The notes beneath the pieces were generated by a model. The model did not search any database. It saw only the letters and a program-made list of their open reading frames with translations, and was not told where the DNA came from. DNA of 64,000 nt, from assembly GCA_963971405.1 (NCBI GenBank), contig OZ020486.1, positions 24,389,419 through 24,453,418 of the forward strand, written 5' to 3'. Below are positions 44,788 through 56,500 of this stretch, piece after piece. This stretch comes from Psococerastis gibbosa (Eukaryota > Arthropoda > Insecta > Psocodea > Psocidae). Every line of letters begins with the position of its first letter. The first letter of the stretch is position 1. The position numbers were made by a program, and so were the translations under genes.

Positions 44788-44931
44788 CTGTTATTAGTTT
44801 AGTAGGCTCATCTGGTTTCAACCTAGTCGATTTCAACTTTTTAAAATTTCCTTTCCCTCCTTTGACCCCCAAATGGGAGCTGACTTGATAAACTGGTATG
44901 GGAATGACTGTAGACGATACGGCGAGGAGAA
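44788..44931 (-). CDS. secreted protein exon B
   Basis: 144 nt, phase 1 at both ends; acceptor TTCTATTGCAG, donor GTAATT. Confidence 0.5.
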
Positions 44932-45967
44932 CTGCAATAGAACAAAATGCATACATAATCAAAAGGGCGTTTTTTTAAAAAAATTTCAAGTATCTGAGTA
45001 ATGAGGTATTAATGTATAGTCCACGCAAAATGAGAAAAGTATGGACGTGGAATGTTTTGATCCAGTGCAACACTATAAAAATATTCTTTGCACAATTTTG
45101 TATTACCTTGTTGCATTGGATGCAAGGCATAACAAAAATTGTGCAAAGAATATTTTTACAGTGTTGCCCAGGATCAAAACATTCCATGTCCATACTTTTC
45201 TCATTTTGCGTGGACTATACTATAGATGCTATATATTGCTGTGGCAAGTAACCATTATGATCATATTGGCAATTGACCAATTGTATGGGTTGACATCGTG
45301 GACGTGAGGTAGTTTGCCAATTGCAAAAAATTCAAGAGGACGCTGTACCAACATATCCGAAATACCAAAAACCAAGTCGCAAGTCGTTGGTTGGGCAAGG
45401 CTCAGCAGACCTAATTTTATAAAAACTTCGAAATTTGTCACACAATCAGTATGTAACTAAGTGTATACAATAGAAAGAATAGCATAATATGATTTTTAGT
45501 TCTTTTTTCTGATCAGTTTCCGACTTCTTGTGGAAGCCAGTTCCGTAATCGGACTCAGCGACATAATTATTATTAATAATTTAAGATAAGCACACTATTT
45601 ATTTACAGTATAATATACACATATTATGTGTTGATGCCACTCCAAGCAAGCGGTAGCTTTGGGGTGGACGTGCTATTGTATATAAATTTGTAGGAATAAT
45701 TTATTTTGTTTAATATATTTTTCCCCTATCTGGTGGAGTAGAGAGTTAGAGAAAAAGAAAAAAAAAACATTCGTAAACGGGTATTAATTACAACGTGTTG
45801 TGAAACACTGAAACACTGTACTTACCTGTACTTGTACTTGTAAACCTGTACTCACCTGGTTCTAGCTTATCATTTTCATTCTTCATATAAATTGTTGGCT
45901 TAGAGAGTCCTATGTCACTCATCACCAACAGAAGGCAGAAGAAAGAAACCAATTTCATTGGCTCCAT
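44788..45967 (-). CDS. small putative secreted protein (two exons seen)
   Basis: Exon A (45983-45856; ATG at 45967 or 45958) encodes a signal peptide, MKLVSFFCLLLVMSDIGLS, then KPTIYMKNENDKLEP. Exon B (44931-44788) continues in the same phase: VLLAVSSTVIPIPVYQVSS, HLGVKGGKGNFKKLKST and RLKPDEPTKLITG. Both have AG acceptors and GT donors. Oddly, exon B could also start on its own from an ATG at 44962 (MIMYAFCSIAVLLAVSS), which is again a good signal peptide in the same frame, so two alternative starts are possible. The tail is basic, as in some neuropeptide precursors or antimicrobial peptides, but there are no cysteines in exon B and I recognise no family. The 3' end was not found. A 201-bp MITE lies in the intron. 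Confidence 0.5.
45017..45217. mobile_element. 201-bp palindromic MITE with TA duplication
   Basis: Arms of about 90 bp starting TAGTCCACGCAAAATGAG, near-perfect inverted copies, flanked by TA (45015-45016, 45218-45219), as for Tc1/mariner MITEs. Confidence 0.9.
45856..45967 (-). CDS. secreted protein exon A (signal peptide)
   Basis: From the ATG at 45967 to the donor GTGAGT. The exon itself begins after an AG at 45984-45985. Confidence 0.5.
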
Positions 45968-46556
45968 AATGAAGAAAGCGTACCTAAAGCCTGTAAAATT
46001 AAAATTAATGTAACGAAAGCTCCATGCGGAAGCAATGTAGCCATCAATAACGTACCGTATATAAATCTACAATATCTCAATACTTTTTAACAGGCAACAA
46101 TATGTAAAACATACTTACGACAAGCGAAACGTATTAGGAAACTAGCTAGCCTAAATGTGTCTTATCCTTTTTGTTAATTAACTTGATGGGAATTGTAAAA
46201 TACATTGTTATTGGCCGTATTAATTGCATTGGAATGATCATAAATGGATGGTAAATTCCCCTGATACTACAGTATGATGATAAAGGTTTTTTACAACATA
46301 AGCCTATTGAATCCTATATTGCAATACTTGCCTATAGGCCCAAGCTTCAATTACCTACATAATTAGAATTATGTAAAACTTATTTATTCGCATAGTGCTG
46401 GTATTAGGTATTTTATTAGGGGTGACAACAGGAAAAAGAGTAATTTTATCGTATTTATACAGTATATGTATATCCTTTGTTAGGGGTAAGGCTACTATGC
46501 GTGGGTTAGCTCAGTGAAAATTCCTGGCTGTGTGTTAGGCTTACTGTAAACAAACA

Positions 46557-46868
46557 ATGGCATTGCACTCAAGTATGCATACTTACTTGGCGAAATTGAT
46601 CGAAAAAAATTCCACAAGGAACATAGTCTGTCATGCAGCTATCTACTGTAATAGGCACTGCTTTAAGGTATTACGACGATGTGGGTTTGACGATGTAACC
46701 TACGCAGCACAAGTTGAATATGGAAAACTGGTATTGAGCAAAAAGATCCGCAGTAGGTGGCCATGGTATGGTTCCGCCTTAAAACAAGGCATGGGATATG
46801 GCTATGATGAGTTCTTTCACTTTCATTCACTTGACTCCTTCTTGGTCTGTAGCAATGGGAGAAAGTGA
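46557..46868 (+). CDS. hypothetical open frame, possible GNAT-like remnant
   Basis: 103 codons. The part NRHCFKVLRRCGFDDVTYAA loosely resembles the C-terminus of GNAT acetyltransferases (a residue pattern before a GF). There is no acetyl-CoA loop, no clear splice partners and no other support. It could be a gene fragment or chance. Confidence 0.2.
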   Translation: MALHSSMHTYLAKLIEKNSTRNIVCHAAIYCNRHCFKVLRRCGFDDVTYAAQVEYGKLVLSKKIRSRWPWYGSALKQGMGYGYDEFFHFHSLDSFLVCSNGRK

Positions 46869-47509
46869 CAATGCTTTATGTAATTTTTTTAGAGGAGCAA
46901 CGGTCTAAGTACACTTTCCCATGGGAACTTGGTAAGTCTGGTGAGTGGAAAAGCCACTATAGCGATCCGAGGTACGCACGTAGGTGGGAGGAAGACGCCA
47001 ATTCGCCAAACTATAGCTCCTGACCATATAAATTCTTTTCAAATTTTAAAAATGAGTGCCCCTAATAATTTCAAAACGTAGGTTGGTTCTTAATCCTACT
47101 CTCTAGCGTCGTATGTTCACTATACGATTTCGATGATAAATATGCGAATTCAATAACCGAAGGGTAATTGTAATAGTTACTAATTTTAAAATTTTATCGT
47201 TCCATATTTCCTACTTTGATTAATAAAAAAAGTGGATTAAAGAATATTTGTATATTTATAAGACCCTTCAAGAGGAACTAATAGTAGATCCTGAATAACA
47301 ATATCAAATCTTCAATGTTTCTTCTTTTTTTTTTATTCCGTTCGCTAGCTTACCTACAGGCTAATGAACATTGCAGAGCTGACATTGAGGGCTTGCACAA
47401 ATTAGCTCTAGCTATGAAAGGCGCATAGAAAGTGCGCAGATTTTTAGTGTTGTGGCCAATCAGTGCACGCCTACAGAAGGCCACTGGAGGAGTTTGTTAG
47501 TTATTAAGT
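46869..47509. other. no feature seen
   Basis: AT-rich sequence. I recognise no gene or repeat. Confidence 0.3.
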
Positions 47510-47743
47510 GAAGCAGTCGCCCGGTTCCGTCTCGAGACTGGCCACGACTGCCTGCAGGCACACCTCTGCCGGTTCTTTCGTCGGGGTGACTCAGATGTGT
47601 GTCCCCTCTGCTCCTCCGGGACCATGGTCGCAAGTCACCTACACACCTGCTCCAGACTCAAGCATCTACCTGCTGATCTAACAAAGAGATACTGGGAGGC
47701 TCGGCGTCAAATGGCTCTACTGCCACAGACGGGCGTTGGCTAA
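47510..47743 (+). mobile_element. LINE 3' fragment (C-terminal zinc-knuckle-like tail)
   Basis: Reads FRLETGHDCLQAHLCRFF, then CPLCSSGTMVASHLHTCSRL, the cysteine-histidine tail of an I/R1/Jockey-type LINE protein, and stops at 47741-47743 after LPQTGVG. Only the 3' end is present. A further remnant of the same tail is at 47871-47910. Confidence 0.7.
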
Positions 47744-47942
47744 ACTAAACTAACTAGTTATTAAGTATTGAGCCATCACATTTATGATTAACCATTAGGG
47801 AAACACCGATCACTTATTCAGCTGCAATGGCATAGAGATAGAAAACCGAACTACGACATAAAAGTGAATGGCAGCCAGGACGGGTGTTGGCTGAAAAAGA
47901 AGAAGATGATGAACTATTCGAGGCTTATAGGGTACTGGTACT

Positions 47943-48160
47943 TACTTACTTACTTAACGTGTCCGGGCCTACGACACGTTGATCCAAAACGTTGCAGCCT
48001 GGATGGCCTTGTCATTTGCTTCGGATAGATCTGCGTGGGACACAGCTTCGTCAAGTCTCGGGCAGACAAGGAGGTGGTCGTCGTCCTGTAGTTGTCCACA
48101 TTCACAAGTCGGGTCCTCTGCCAGTCCCCATCTGCACATGTTAACGCGTAACTGGTACTT
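47943..48160 (-). mobile_element. second LINE 3' fragment, minus strand
   Basis: Reads NMCRWGLAEDPTCECG, then DDDHLLVCPRL and ends in TFWINVS and a stop. The reading begins beyond 49226, because the element at 48161-49215 is inserted into it. Confidence 0.65.
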
Positions 48161-49215
48161 TCGGAAGACACGCTTTTAATGCCGTCAGACCGAATGACAC
48201 CCCTGCTCTCATTCAGCAAACCATTTAACACTAGAATTCCAGCTAGAGAAGAATGGAATGCTGAAGAACATCAAACAGGGGACAATGACCTAGTCTGGTA
48301 TACAGATGGGTCGAAAATGGAAAATGGGGCTGGAGGAGGAGTCTATGGGGAAACTGTAGACAAATCCATAGTCCTAAGCCTCGGCAAATATGCTACAGTC
48401 TTTCAGGCTGAGGTAGGGGCCATTATAAAATGCCTAGAGGAGTGTATGGAAATGGAATGCAAGGGCAAAACCATTATTATCTATACAGACTTGCAGGCAG
48501 CGATTAAGGCTGTGGGGGCTATAAAGATCACATAAAAAATGGTGTGGCACTGCACCAACCTCCTAATAAAGGTGTGTCGGGAAAACTCAGTCTCGCTGAT
48601 TTGGGTCCCGGCGCACTCGAACTTTGATGGGAATGAAAGAGCCGACGAGCTGGCTCGAAAAGGTGCAGAAACGCCATTCATTGGTGCAGAACCTAAGTAC
48701 GGGATGGCTTATTGCCAGGCCCGTACTTCTGTACAAAAATGGGTGCAGAGAAAAACTGCAGAGGAATGGAAGAAAGTCCCGGAAAGCAGATTTGCTAAGA
48801 AGGTTATTCCGGGTCCTAGTAAGAAGCTCACCGATCAGCTTCTCTCTTTAAGTAGAGAGCAAGCTAGAAGGGTGGTTGGCACGCTTACGGGCCACGGCCA
48901 CTTCAACAAACACATGCATAGGGTTGACGTGAAAAACGACAGTAGATGCAGACTGTGTGAAGTTGAAGAAGAAACAGCTGAACACATTCTCTTTGAATGT
49001 GAAGCGCTGGGACAAACTCGATACCAAACTCTTGGCCACCCTAGGTCTGAAGAGGAAACCATCCGATCTAATCCCATCACAAAAACACTAGAATTTATCA
49101 AAAAGACTGGTGTTATAAGATGGGCGTAGACGGCAAACGTGGAAGCAAAAGACCTTCTAGGTCGACGCTTATAGGAACTCAAACGAGTAGGCCCCACGAA
49201 GGAAAAAAAAAAAAA
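48161..49215 (+). mobile_element. 5'-truncated LINE with RNase H domain and poly-A tail
   Basis: Flanked by an 11-bp target duplication AACTGGTACTT (48150-48160, 49216-49226) and ending in an A run at 49203-49217. The protein reading holds RNase H (WYTDGSKMENGAGGG, later WVPAHSNFDGNERADELA) and a cysteine-rich tail (CRLCEVEEETAEHILFEC). One in-frame TAA at 48533-48535 splits it. The reverse transcriptase and endonuclease are missing through 5' truncation. Confidence 0.85.
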
Positions 49216-49429
49216 AACTGGTACTTAATACGCCTGAGGCCCTGTGGGTCAAACCTCCCGCTACCCAAGATTTTTTAGAAGGTAACCGAGACCATTCTTC
49301 GGCACACATTCGCGGCTTTTGGAGTAAAATTTCTCATCTTTTAAATTAACCTCATATAGGAAAATAGTGTAGGCTAATTTGAGGCTCTATAGTGCTCTAT
49401 AGTATCTTTAATGAACGAGTACAATACTT

Positions 49430-49985
49430 AAGCTCTAGACTGCCATTTCAAAAACGGCTGCAACGATTTCTTTTAAATTTATTATTGTATAGTCGTCACA
49501 AATGTACATAAAACCCAATAGGCGCTAGGCGGTATGCTTCAACCTCCTACGCAGGTCTGTTTGCAACGATTGAGTGAGGCTTGTAGAAATCTTTCGCAAA
49601 CGGACGAAGTGGACTCATGTCCCAATTAGGCTTGCGGAGTTGTGACCCAACGAAATCCCCCTTATATCCTTGCCTCCGCGGAAGCCACCTCCAAATCCAC
49701 CACCTCGCTGACGATTGTTAAAGCCTCCGCGATCACTACCACGGTTTCCTCCGGAGTAGTTGTTTCCCCCCAGAGGAGCAGTTACTACCCCAGGATCTCC
49801 CTCCGCCGTTAGTACTCTCGCTTCGTGCTCCGTACGCCATTTCTCTCGAAGCTTAGAAGATCCTGATAGTTCTGGGGCAAAAAAATAAGAAGATTCAATT
49901 TTCATGAAAAATTACTGAAAAATAATTTTTCTGCGGAACCTTTCTATCGATGCTTTATAACTTCAGGTATGGTTTAGGTATTGCT
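49430..49985 (-). repeat. interspersed repeat family R, copy carrying a gene fragment
   Basis: The left part (AAACGGCTGCAACGATTTC, AAACCCAATAG) and right part (TTCTGGGGCAAAAAA, TTTCTATCGATGC) match the R copy at 22030-22200 in reverse. Between them, where R normally has a short CGCTTGCTCC stretch, lies the helicase-like fragment at 49530-49860. Confidence 0.7.
49530..49860 (-). pseudogene. captured 5' fragment of a DDX5/Rm62-type RNA helicase gene
   Basis: On the minus strand an ATG at 49840 opens MAYGARSESTNGGG, followed in another frame by an RGG-rich stretch (SGGNRGSDRGGFNNRQRGGG) and, after a further frame change, VGSQLRKPNWDMSPLRPFAK, FYKPHSIVANRPA, a stop, and EVEAYR. The order RGG region, then PNWD and F-x-KDFY-x-PH just before the helicase core is that of DDX5/DDX17/Rm62. 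Two 1-base frame changes (one in a G run) and one TAG make it non-coding. It ends before the DEAD-box core. Confidence 0.7.
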
Positions 49986-50889
49986 TCCAGGGCCGGATTT
50001 AGCTTTTTAGCGACGCTAGGCACGTGCATGTTGCTCTCCCCCCCTCTCCCCGTCACCTTACCTCCTCCGTAAGTTTACCGACACTGTGTGGGAGTGACCC
50101 TTAGAACTTAATATGTTTCTCTTCACTCCTTAATGCTGGGATTTCCATATGAAACCGCCAATTCAGAGCACCTCCCCATCATTGATAATCATACCTAATG
50201 GGTTTTGGTTCAAGGTTTTCCATGTCTTACCTTCCACTAATAATGACTTTTGCAAACCGCAGATCAGTGAGTCATTGCACGTCTTGTGTGTGAAGTAGTA
50301 AGGTAGTATATATGAGATATAGTACCTACCTGACGTAAGTGTGAATTGAATATTTTTATTATAGTTTGTATAGCCTGCACTGGCCTGGCTTGAAAGCCAA
50401 TTTGCATGATTCTATGAAATATGTATTTTTACAGCATAGGCATGCTGTCAATAGGTAGTCATTGTTTTGTGTTTAGTCACGCGAAGCAGCCAATTTTCAC
50501 ATACAGTAGGTTTTCAAAGAATAACGTATTTTAAAATGCATGAATAATTCCGCTTTTACAAGGGGATGATTGAAATAACTTCCCTGAGCTACGGCACTCA
50601 AAACCTTTTTATTTAATATTATTAATTAATTATTATACCCATTTGTACCAAGTTATTGTACCTCTGACGAAGTATTTAAGCAGGGGAAAATAGGAAAAAT
50701 TAAAAGTAGTTCTATAAGAAATCTATGGCGTTAAAAGAGTAAAATATAATATAAGCTAATGTGGGTAATAGTTTTTAAAATTAGTCAGTGCCAATTTCTG
50801 TAGCAATCGCAAATATATATACAGTATATAATGTGAATCACAGTTGTCAAGACAAACCAAAACGATCACATTTACAAAAATGGTTGAAT

Positions 50890-51365
50890 TCTATTTCGTT
50901 GCTGCCTCGACTCGATCTACAGTCAGGAAGCTTTATTAAAGGCTACCTGTAGTATGTTTCCATGCAAATGAGCTACTATTTCGCGATATCCTACGGCCTT
51001 TCAACATCTTACAGCATTATATTAATTTCAGGCAAACACAGCAATTATATTTATTCTACTTCGTTGCCGTCTAGGTTGTATCTGTAGCCATGAAGCTTTA
51101 ACAAAGGCTACCTGTAGTCGCCTACATGTTTCCAGCATATGAGCTACTATTTCGTGATATCCTACGACCTACGTTATAATGTGAATATTCAAAACCTTAC
51201 AGTATTATAGTATATTAATTTAAGGCGAACATAGCAGCTGCTTCCTTCAAAATACTAACAAAACTGTTGTGTTGACATTGACGAAGACAATTATATTTAT
51301 TCTATTTCGTTACCGCCTAGGCTTTTTCTATAACCAGTATGCTTTAGCAAATGCTAACCTGTAGT
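50890..51365 (+). repeat. tandem repeat upstream of the FAR gene (copies 1, 2 and start of 3)
   Basis: Units of roughly 160-250 bp share TTCTATTTCGTTGCCG-like starts, GCTACCTGTAGT, AATGAGCTACTATTTCG and CGATATCCTACG. The third unit is split after CCTGTAGT by a hAT insertion and resumes at 53295. Confidence 0.75.
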
Positions 51366-53294
51366 CAGGGGCGTCGCGAGGGTATGGTGATTGGGGGGGG
51401 GGGGGGGGACCCAGCGATTTGCCAACTCTGGTTTGCGAATATTCCAACTCAATATTCTAATAAATGTATCAATTATCATACACAAATTATACACAGGCCC
51501 CCGCATTGGCGTCAATTCCCAAAATTTCTGGGGGGGGGCTTTAAGACTCCAAGATTTTGATTCATTACTCATTCACTTCTGAAGTGAGAAAGAGGGAGAA
51601 AGGGGGTCTCCTCCGGAGCAAAAAAAATTGATAAATGGGCCCAAATTAATGAGGTTTTACGCCTACTATACCTTGGAGAAGGGGAGGGAGAAAAAAAATT
51701 CTATACATAGGCCCAAATTAGTTAGGTTTTGCGCATTTTGCAAGCAGTACATTTGAGTTTTTTACCGACGAATAAACCTACTACGGAGGGGGGCCCGGGG
51801 GCCTCCCCCGTAGAAAAATGTTGAGAAAATAAGTCTGAAATATTGGGGTTTTAAGCATTTTGAGTATTGTATGTTTTGTGAAAGTACTTGGTCAATATGT
51901 TGATTTTTTTTTGTCTTTCATGGAAAATAAGCATACCAAGAATTAATTTCCCTTTCGTTATTTTCGTATTGGTTTATTATATGCCTTTCGCCTCCATAAC
52001 GTCTTTGTCACCAGAAATCCTGGGGGGGGGGGGCTACGGCCTACGGATGCCCCTGGACCCATCTATTTACGCCAATGGACCCCCGTTCCCCACTGGCCCC
52101 ACTGCGCTAGCTGGTTAGTTGCCAGTTTTCGCGATGAATAAAAGAAGCGCATAGGCCAGTTCAGATTGAAACAGACACGTTTTAGCATTAGCGGATCCAG
52201 GCGTGGGGCACGGAGGCACGAGACCCCTATAGACTGCCTGCTTTTAGTTAGGTACTTATATATTAATTCATCAGTAAAGCCCATATAGGCCTAGTTTTTT
52301 TACTTTCAAAATTCATAAAACCCCAATATTTTGCCCCCGCATCTTAGAAATCCCCCCCCCCCTAATTTTTTGTTTGTAAAACGTAAATTTTACATCTATC
52401 AAAATGCCTCACCTTTCGCCCATTCCGCCTATTTTTAAAATAATTCCCCGCCGCCGTGCACCAACGTTTTGCAAACTCCCTCCTGCCCCTGAAGAGGAAT
52501 TCTACATAACTTATACATACAGTACGTGCTGGCGCAAGAAAACTTTTCAAAATTCATAATTGCCATTATTATTCATGCCCCATCCTGAAGAAAATTCTGG
52601 TCTCTGGATCCACTTATGCGCATTAGGGTAATTAATTTTGTATTCTGGCCAAAATAACTTGTAGGGCCATTGCTATCTGATGTAAACAATAACTTACCAC
52701 CTCAGGCTGTGTGCATTATTGCTATGATTTATATCCAAAAGTATCCTATTTCTAATTCACATCATTCACCATCACACACAGATCCAGAAAAAAACACAAA
52801 ATTCTTCAGGAGGGTATCAACAAACAAAAGAGGGAAACTATAAATTTAATAATCTGAATTAAACTCACGACGAGTCGACGATGGCCAACTCAGCCAACTG
52901 ACTACTGATTTAGATTTTATCCAAGTCTGTAGCCATTAGGCTTCTGAACCTATATTCAGCAATTTTCGAATGAATGGTGCCTGGCTCAGCAAACAATTCA
53001 CAATCAGAATGTTGAAGCACTGAAAATAACGCCCAAAGGGGCCTACTTGCAGGTAATTCTGCTTACTGCTCATCCTGCGTTCATGTATCTAGTCATAATA
53101 ATAAAATGTGGCATGTGCATTCCTTCGCATTATTGTCTTCTGTTGTCTCGCTGCAATTATCCAACTGCCTATAACAATGAATTATTTATGGCCATCCTCG
53201 ATTTGCCAACTGGTCTCCTCCGAATTACCAACTTTCGAGAGAAACTCAATTATTGGGGGGGGGGGGGGGAGGCTTCCCCTTCGCGACGCCCCTG
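51366..53294. mobile_element. 1.9-kb hAT-type element, no intact transposase
   Basis: TIR CAGGGGCGTCGCGAGG on the left and CTTCGCGACGCCCCTG on the right, and a perfect 8-bp duplication CCTGTAGT (51358-51365, 53295-53302). It contains several G or C runs and other repeat debris. I see no transposase. Confidence 0.85.
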
Positions 53295-53480
53295 CCTGTA
53301 GTCGCCTACATGTTTCCAGCAAATGAGCTAGTGCTACTATTTCGCGATGTATCCTACGACCTACGTTATAATGTGAATATTCAACATCTCACAGTATTAT
53401 ATTAATTTCAGGCGAACAGAGCAGCTGCTTCCTTCAAAATATTAATAAAACTGTTGGGTTGACAGTGACGAAGACTAGTC
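53295..53480 (+). repeat. tandem repeat upstream of FAR, rest of copy 3
   Basis: Resumes CGCCTACATGTTTCCAGC and runs through CAGCTGCTTCCTTCAAAATA to GACAGTGACGAAGAC, closely matching 51119-51285. It ends about 55 bp before the first FAR ATG. Confidence 0.75.
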
Positions 53481-53534
53481 ACTGGTCAGTTGGGTTACAT
53501 ATCTTCGTTATAGCATCACAGGGTCGGCTTGTTG

Positions 53535-53597
53535 ATGGAAATGGACGTTTCCACAGACCACTATGGGAAGCAAAAAGAAAATGGTGATTTTCTAAAT
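53535..53597 (+). CDS. FAR coding exon 1
   Basis: 21 codons from MEMDVSTDHYGKQKENGDFL, donor GTAAGT. The phase joins exon 2. Start exons are hard to prove from sequence alone. Confidence 0.6.
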
Positions 53598-56500
53598 GTA
53601 AGTAGCCTTATATAAACGCATACACTTGACTAGCTTATATATAGGCTAGTCCAGTGGTCGTCAACATTTTTGCACAAGAGTTCATTTTGACCTATGAAGC
53701 TTGCGGAGCCAGACGTACATACACTATATACATATACGATAGATAGGGGAAACGGGGGTACCTACGGAATAGTAACTTATTTTTTTATAGCTGTTTTTAA
53801 TACTTTTACACACAGTTAGACTAATTATTTGTGGATTAGATATGATCCAATACAACATATTATTATTTCTGTTTTCCAATTTATACGTAGTACAATATAA
53901 GGAAAGCTTTGTGATGGTCCAAATTTTCGATTCCGAGATTTCATCGGATATACACATTTTGAGGTCCCAGGAAGCAAAAAAAGTGGTTTTTACGACATGT
54001 CTGTCTGTCGCTCTGTCTGTCTGTATGTCTGTATGTCTGTTCATCAATTTCCGGGCAAACTACTCGGTCGATTTTGATGAAATTTGGCATGTACGTTCAC
54101 AAAAATCATACCTCGGGACCATTTATTTATTTTGGGCTAACTCAATTTTAGGGGTTTTGTTCTCAAAAAACTCCAAAAAGAACCGGTCCGAGTTTACTCG
54201 AACATGCTTTCCAATTTATCAATTAGTAGGGAGAGAAAATGAATTGAATAATTTCATGGTAAATAATTTTCCTATGGTTAAATTTCGGATATCTCGGGGG
54301 GGGGGGGGGGGGGGGGGTTTTCCACCTGACGTCACTGGAGGTGAGGTAGCCTCAATATATTTAAAACACATTACAACACAGTAATAATGGCAGGGCAGGC
54401 AATGCATTTCAGCGTGAAGTTTCTATCATTTAAAAAAAAAAAAAAAAAAAAAATTACTCAACACCTAAAACATAAAATAACAAAATAATTTTTTTAGACG
54501 TTTTTTTGGAGTTTTTTGAGAATAAAACCCCCCCAAATTGAGTTAGCCCAAAAAAAAAATTGGTCCCGAGGCATGATTTTTGTGAACCTACATGTCAAAT
54601 TTCACTCAAATCCACCGAGTAGTTTGCCCGGAAATCGACGAACAGACAGACCGACCGACCGACAGACATTTCGTAAAAAGCACTTTTTTGGGTTCCTGGG
54701 ACCCCAAAACGTGTAAATCCGTTGAAATCTCGAAATCGAAAATTTCGATCGTCACAAAGCTTTCCTTATAGGCTACTACGTATAAATTGGAAAGCAAAAA
54801 GTCTAAAAACATTATTTCTAAACAACGGCTCCAACGATTTCTTTTAAATTCACATATATTGTAGTCGTCATTAATGTTGACAAAATGCGGGGAGTCGCTT
54901 GCCCCTTGATAGTTTGCTTCTGGGGGAAAAAAATAAAGAGAACTAAATTTTAATGAAAAATGACTAAAAAATAATTTTTCTGTGAAACCTTTCTATCGAT
55001 GATTTCAACCTTCAGGCATGTTTTAGGTGTTTAATTGAGTAACGAAACCGGACAGGTTACTTTCCCAAAAAACAATCTGGTTTTGTGCAAAAATGTTTTT
55101 TTTGAAAAAAAATGATAGAAAATTCACGCTGAAATGCATTGCATGCCCTGCCATTATTGCTGTGTGGTCTGACCTATCTAGAATTTATCTCACCTCCAGT
55201 GACATCAGGCGGACACCCCCCCCCCCTCCCCCCGAGACGTCGGAAATTTAACCATAGGAAAATTATTTACCATGTAATTACTCATTTTCTCTATATGCTA
55301 ATTTTGATAAATTGGAAAGCATGTTCGAAGTAAACTCGTACCGGTTCTTTCGCTTTGAATTTCCATTTGATGGATTAGATTTTGATTTTTTTTTTATAGA
55401 ATAGTCTCGATTTTAATTCTACCGCGGCGTTCTGGTAGAGCTGCTCGGAGCCATATACAATAGTTGGCTCCGGAGCCATAGGTTGACGACCACTGGGCGC
55501 TAGTCAGCCTAGTCTATACATAACTTAATGTCCTCAAATGTCAATCTTGGCCATTTTTAGACTTTAATTTATATAACGAAATCCGGTGTTCTTCCGAGAA
55601 TACCTGGTCTTGACTTCAGAAGCTTAGAACTTGGTTTTTAGAGGTACCTAGGCTAATTGAGATGTGGACTATTTCCCCAAACTAGCTTACCTAACTTAAT
55701 TCATGTTTTTAGCACACAATTCTGGCCGCAAAAGAAGAACCCAAAAGGAAATTCACTTGGGGTCACTGCCTGAAATATAAACTGGAACCTAGTGAATTTT
55801 TCAAAACTACACACGAATTGCCAAAAATATGCACTGATGCGACTGTTCAAGGGACGCCTATTCAAGAGTTTTATAGTGGAGGACACATCTTAATTACTGG
55901 TACGTAGCTTATATAATACGACTTTGAAACTTAGTATTCAAATAGTCATTTATGACAAATTTGCTATACCTGCATGTACAATATATTGTAGTAGGGAGTC
56001 CAATTGTATTGTAGTACGAATAATTTTATGTTTCTTTCAGGAGCCACTGGTTTTATGGGCAAGCTGCTTTTGGAAAAGCTTTTAGTAAGTTGCCCCAAAC
56101 TTTCAAAGCTCTATTTCATTATACGCGAAAAGAAGGGACACACCTTTGAGGAGCGCTTTGATCAACTATTCAAGGACGATGTAAGTTATACAGCTTAAAT
56201 CTGCCTCTTTGTATGCCTACAGGGCTATAGACAGTTAACTTAGGACGCTTAAGTCTAACCTTAGACTATATAGTCATCAAATCCGCTTTATAAAAATTAA
56301 GCGGCGGCATGCACCATCCCGAGGGTGTGTTTAAGTAAGGTCTGATAACAGCTCGGGGTTCGGGGCTCGTGAAGGGCCAACTCAGTATCACGCTCCTAAC
56401 CTCCAATTTATAATTCCTAATGAGAGGTGATAGGTTGTTGGTTCGAGTCCCACACTTGCTATATTTTCTGGCCAACGCTCGGAGGGCATGTAAGGCAGGC

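Noticed and set aside
46501-46530. tRNA-like GGTTAGCTCAGTG
   Set aside because: Resembles only an A box; no B box or acceptor stem follows at the right distance.
47979-48231. Open frames on both strands of 47950-48231 as host genes
   Set aside because: The minus strand in another frame reads as a LINE C-terminus with a CRWG-CECG-H pattern, which accounts for the region.
53842-54384. 180-codon frame near the FAR 5' end
   Set aside because: Runs across two R-family repeat copies and a poly-G tract; the peptide is repeat-derived.
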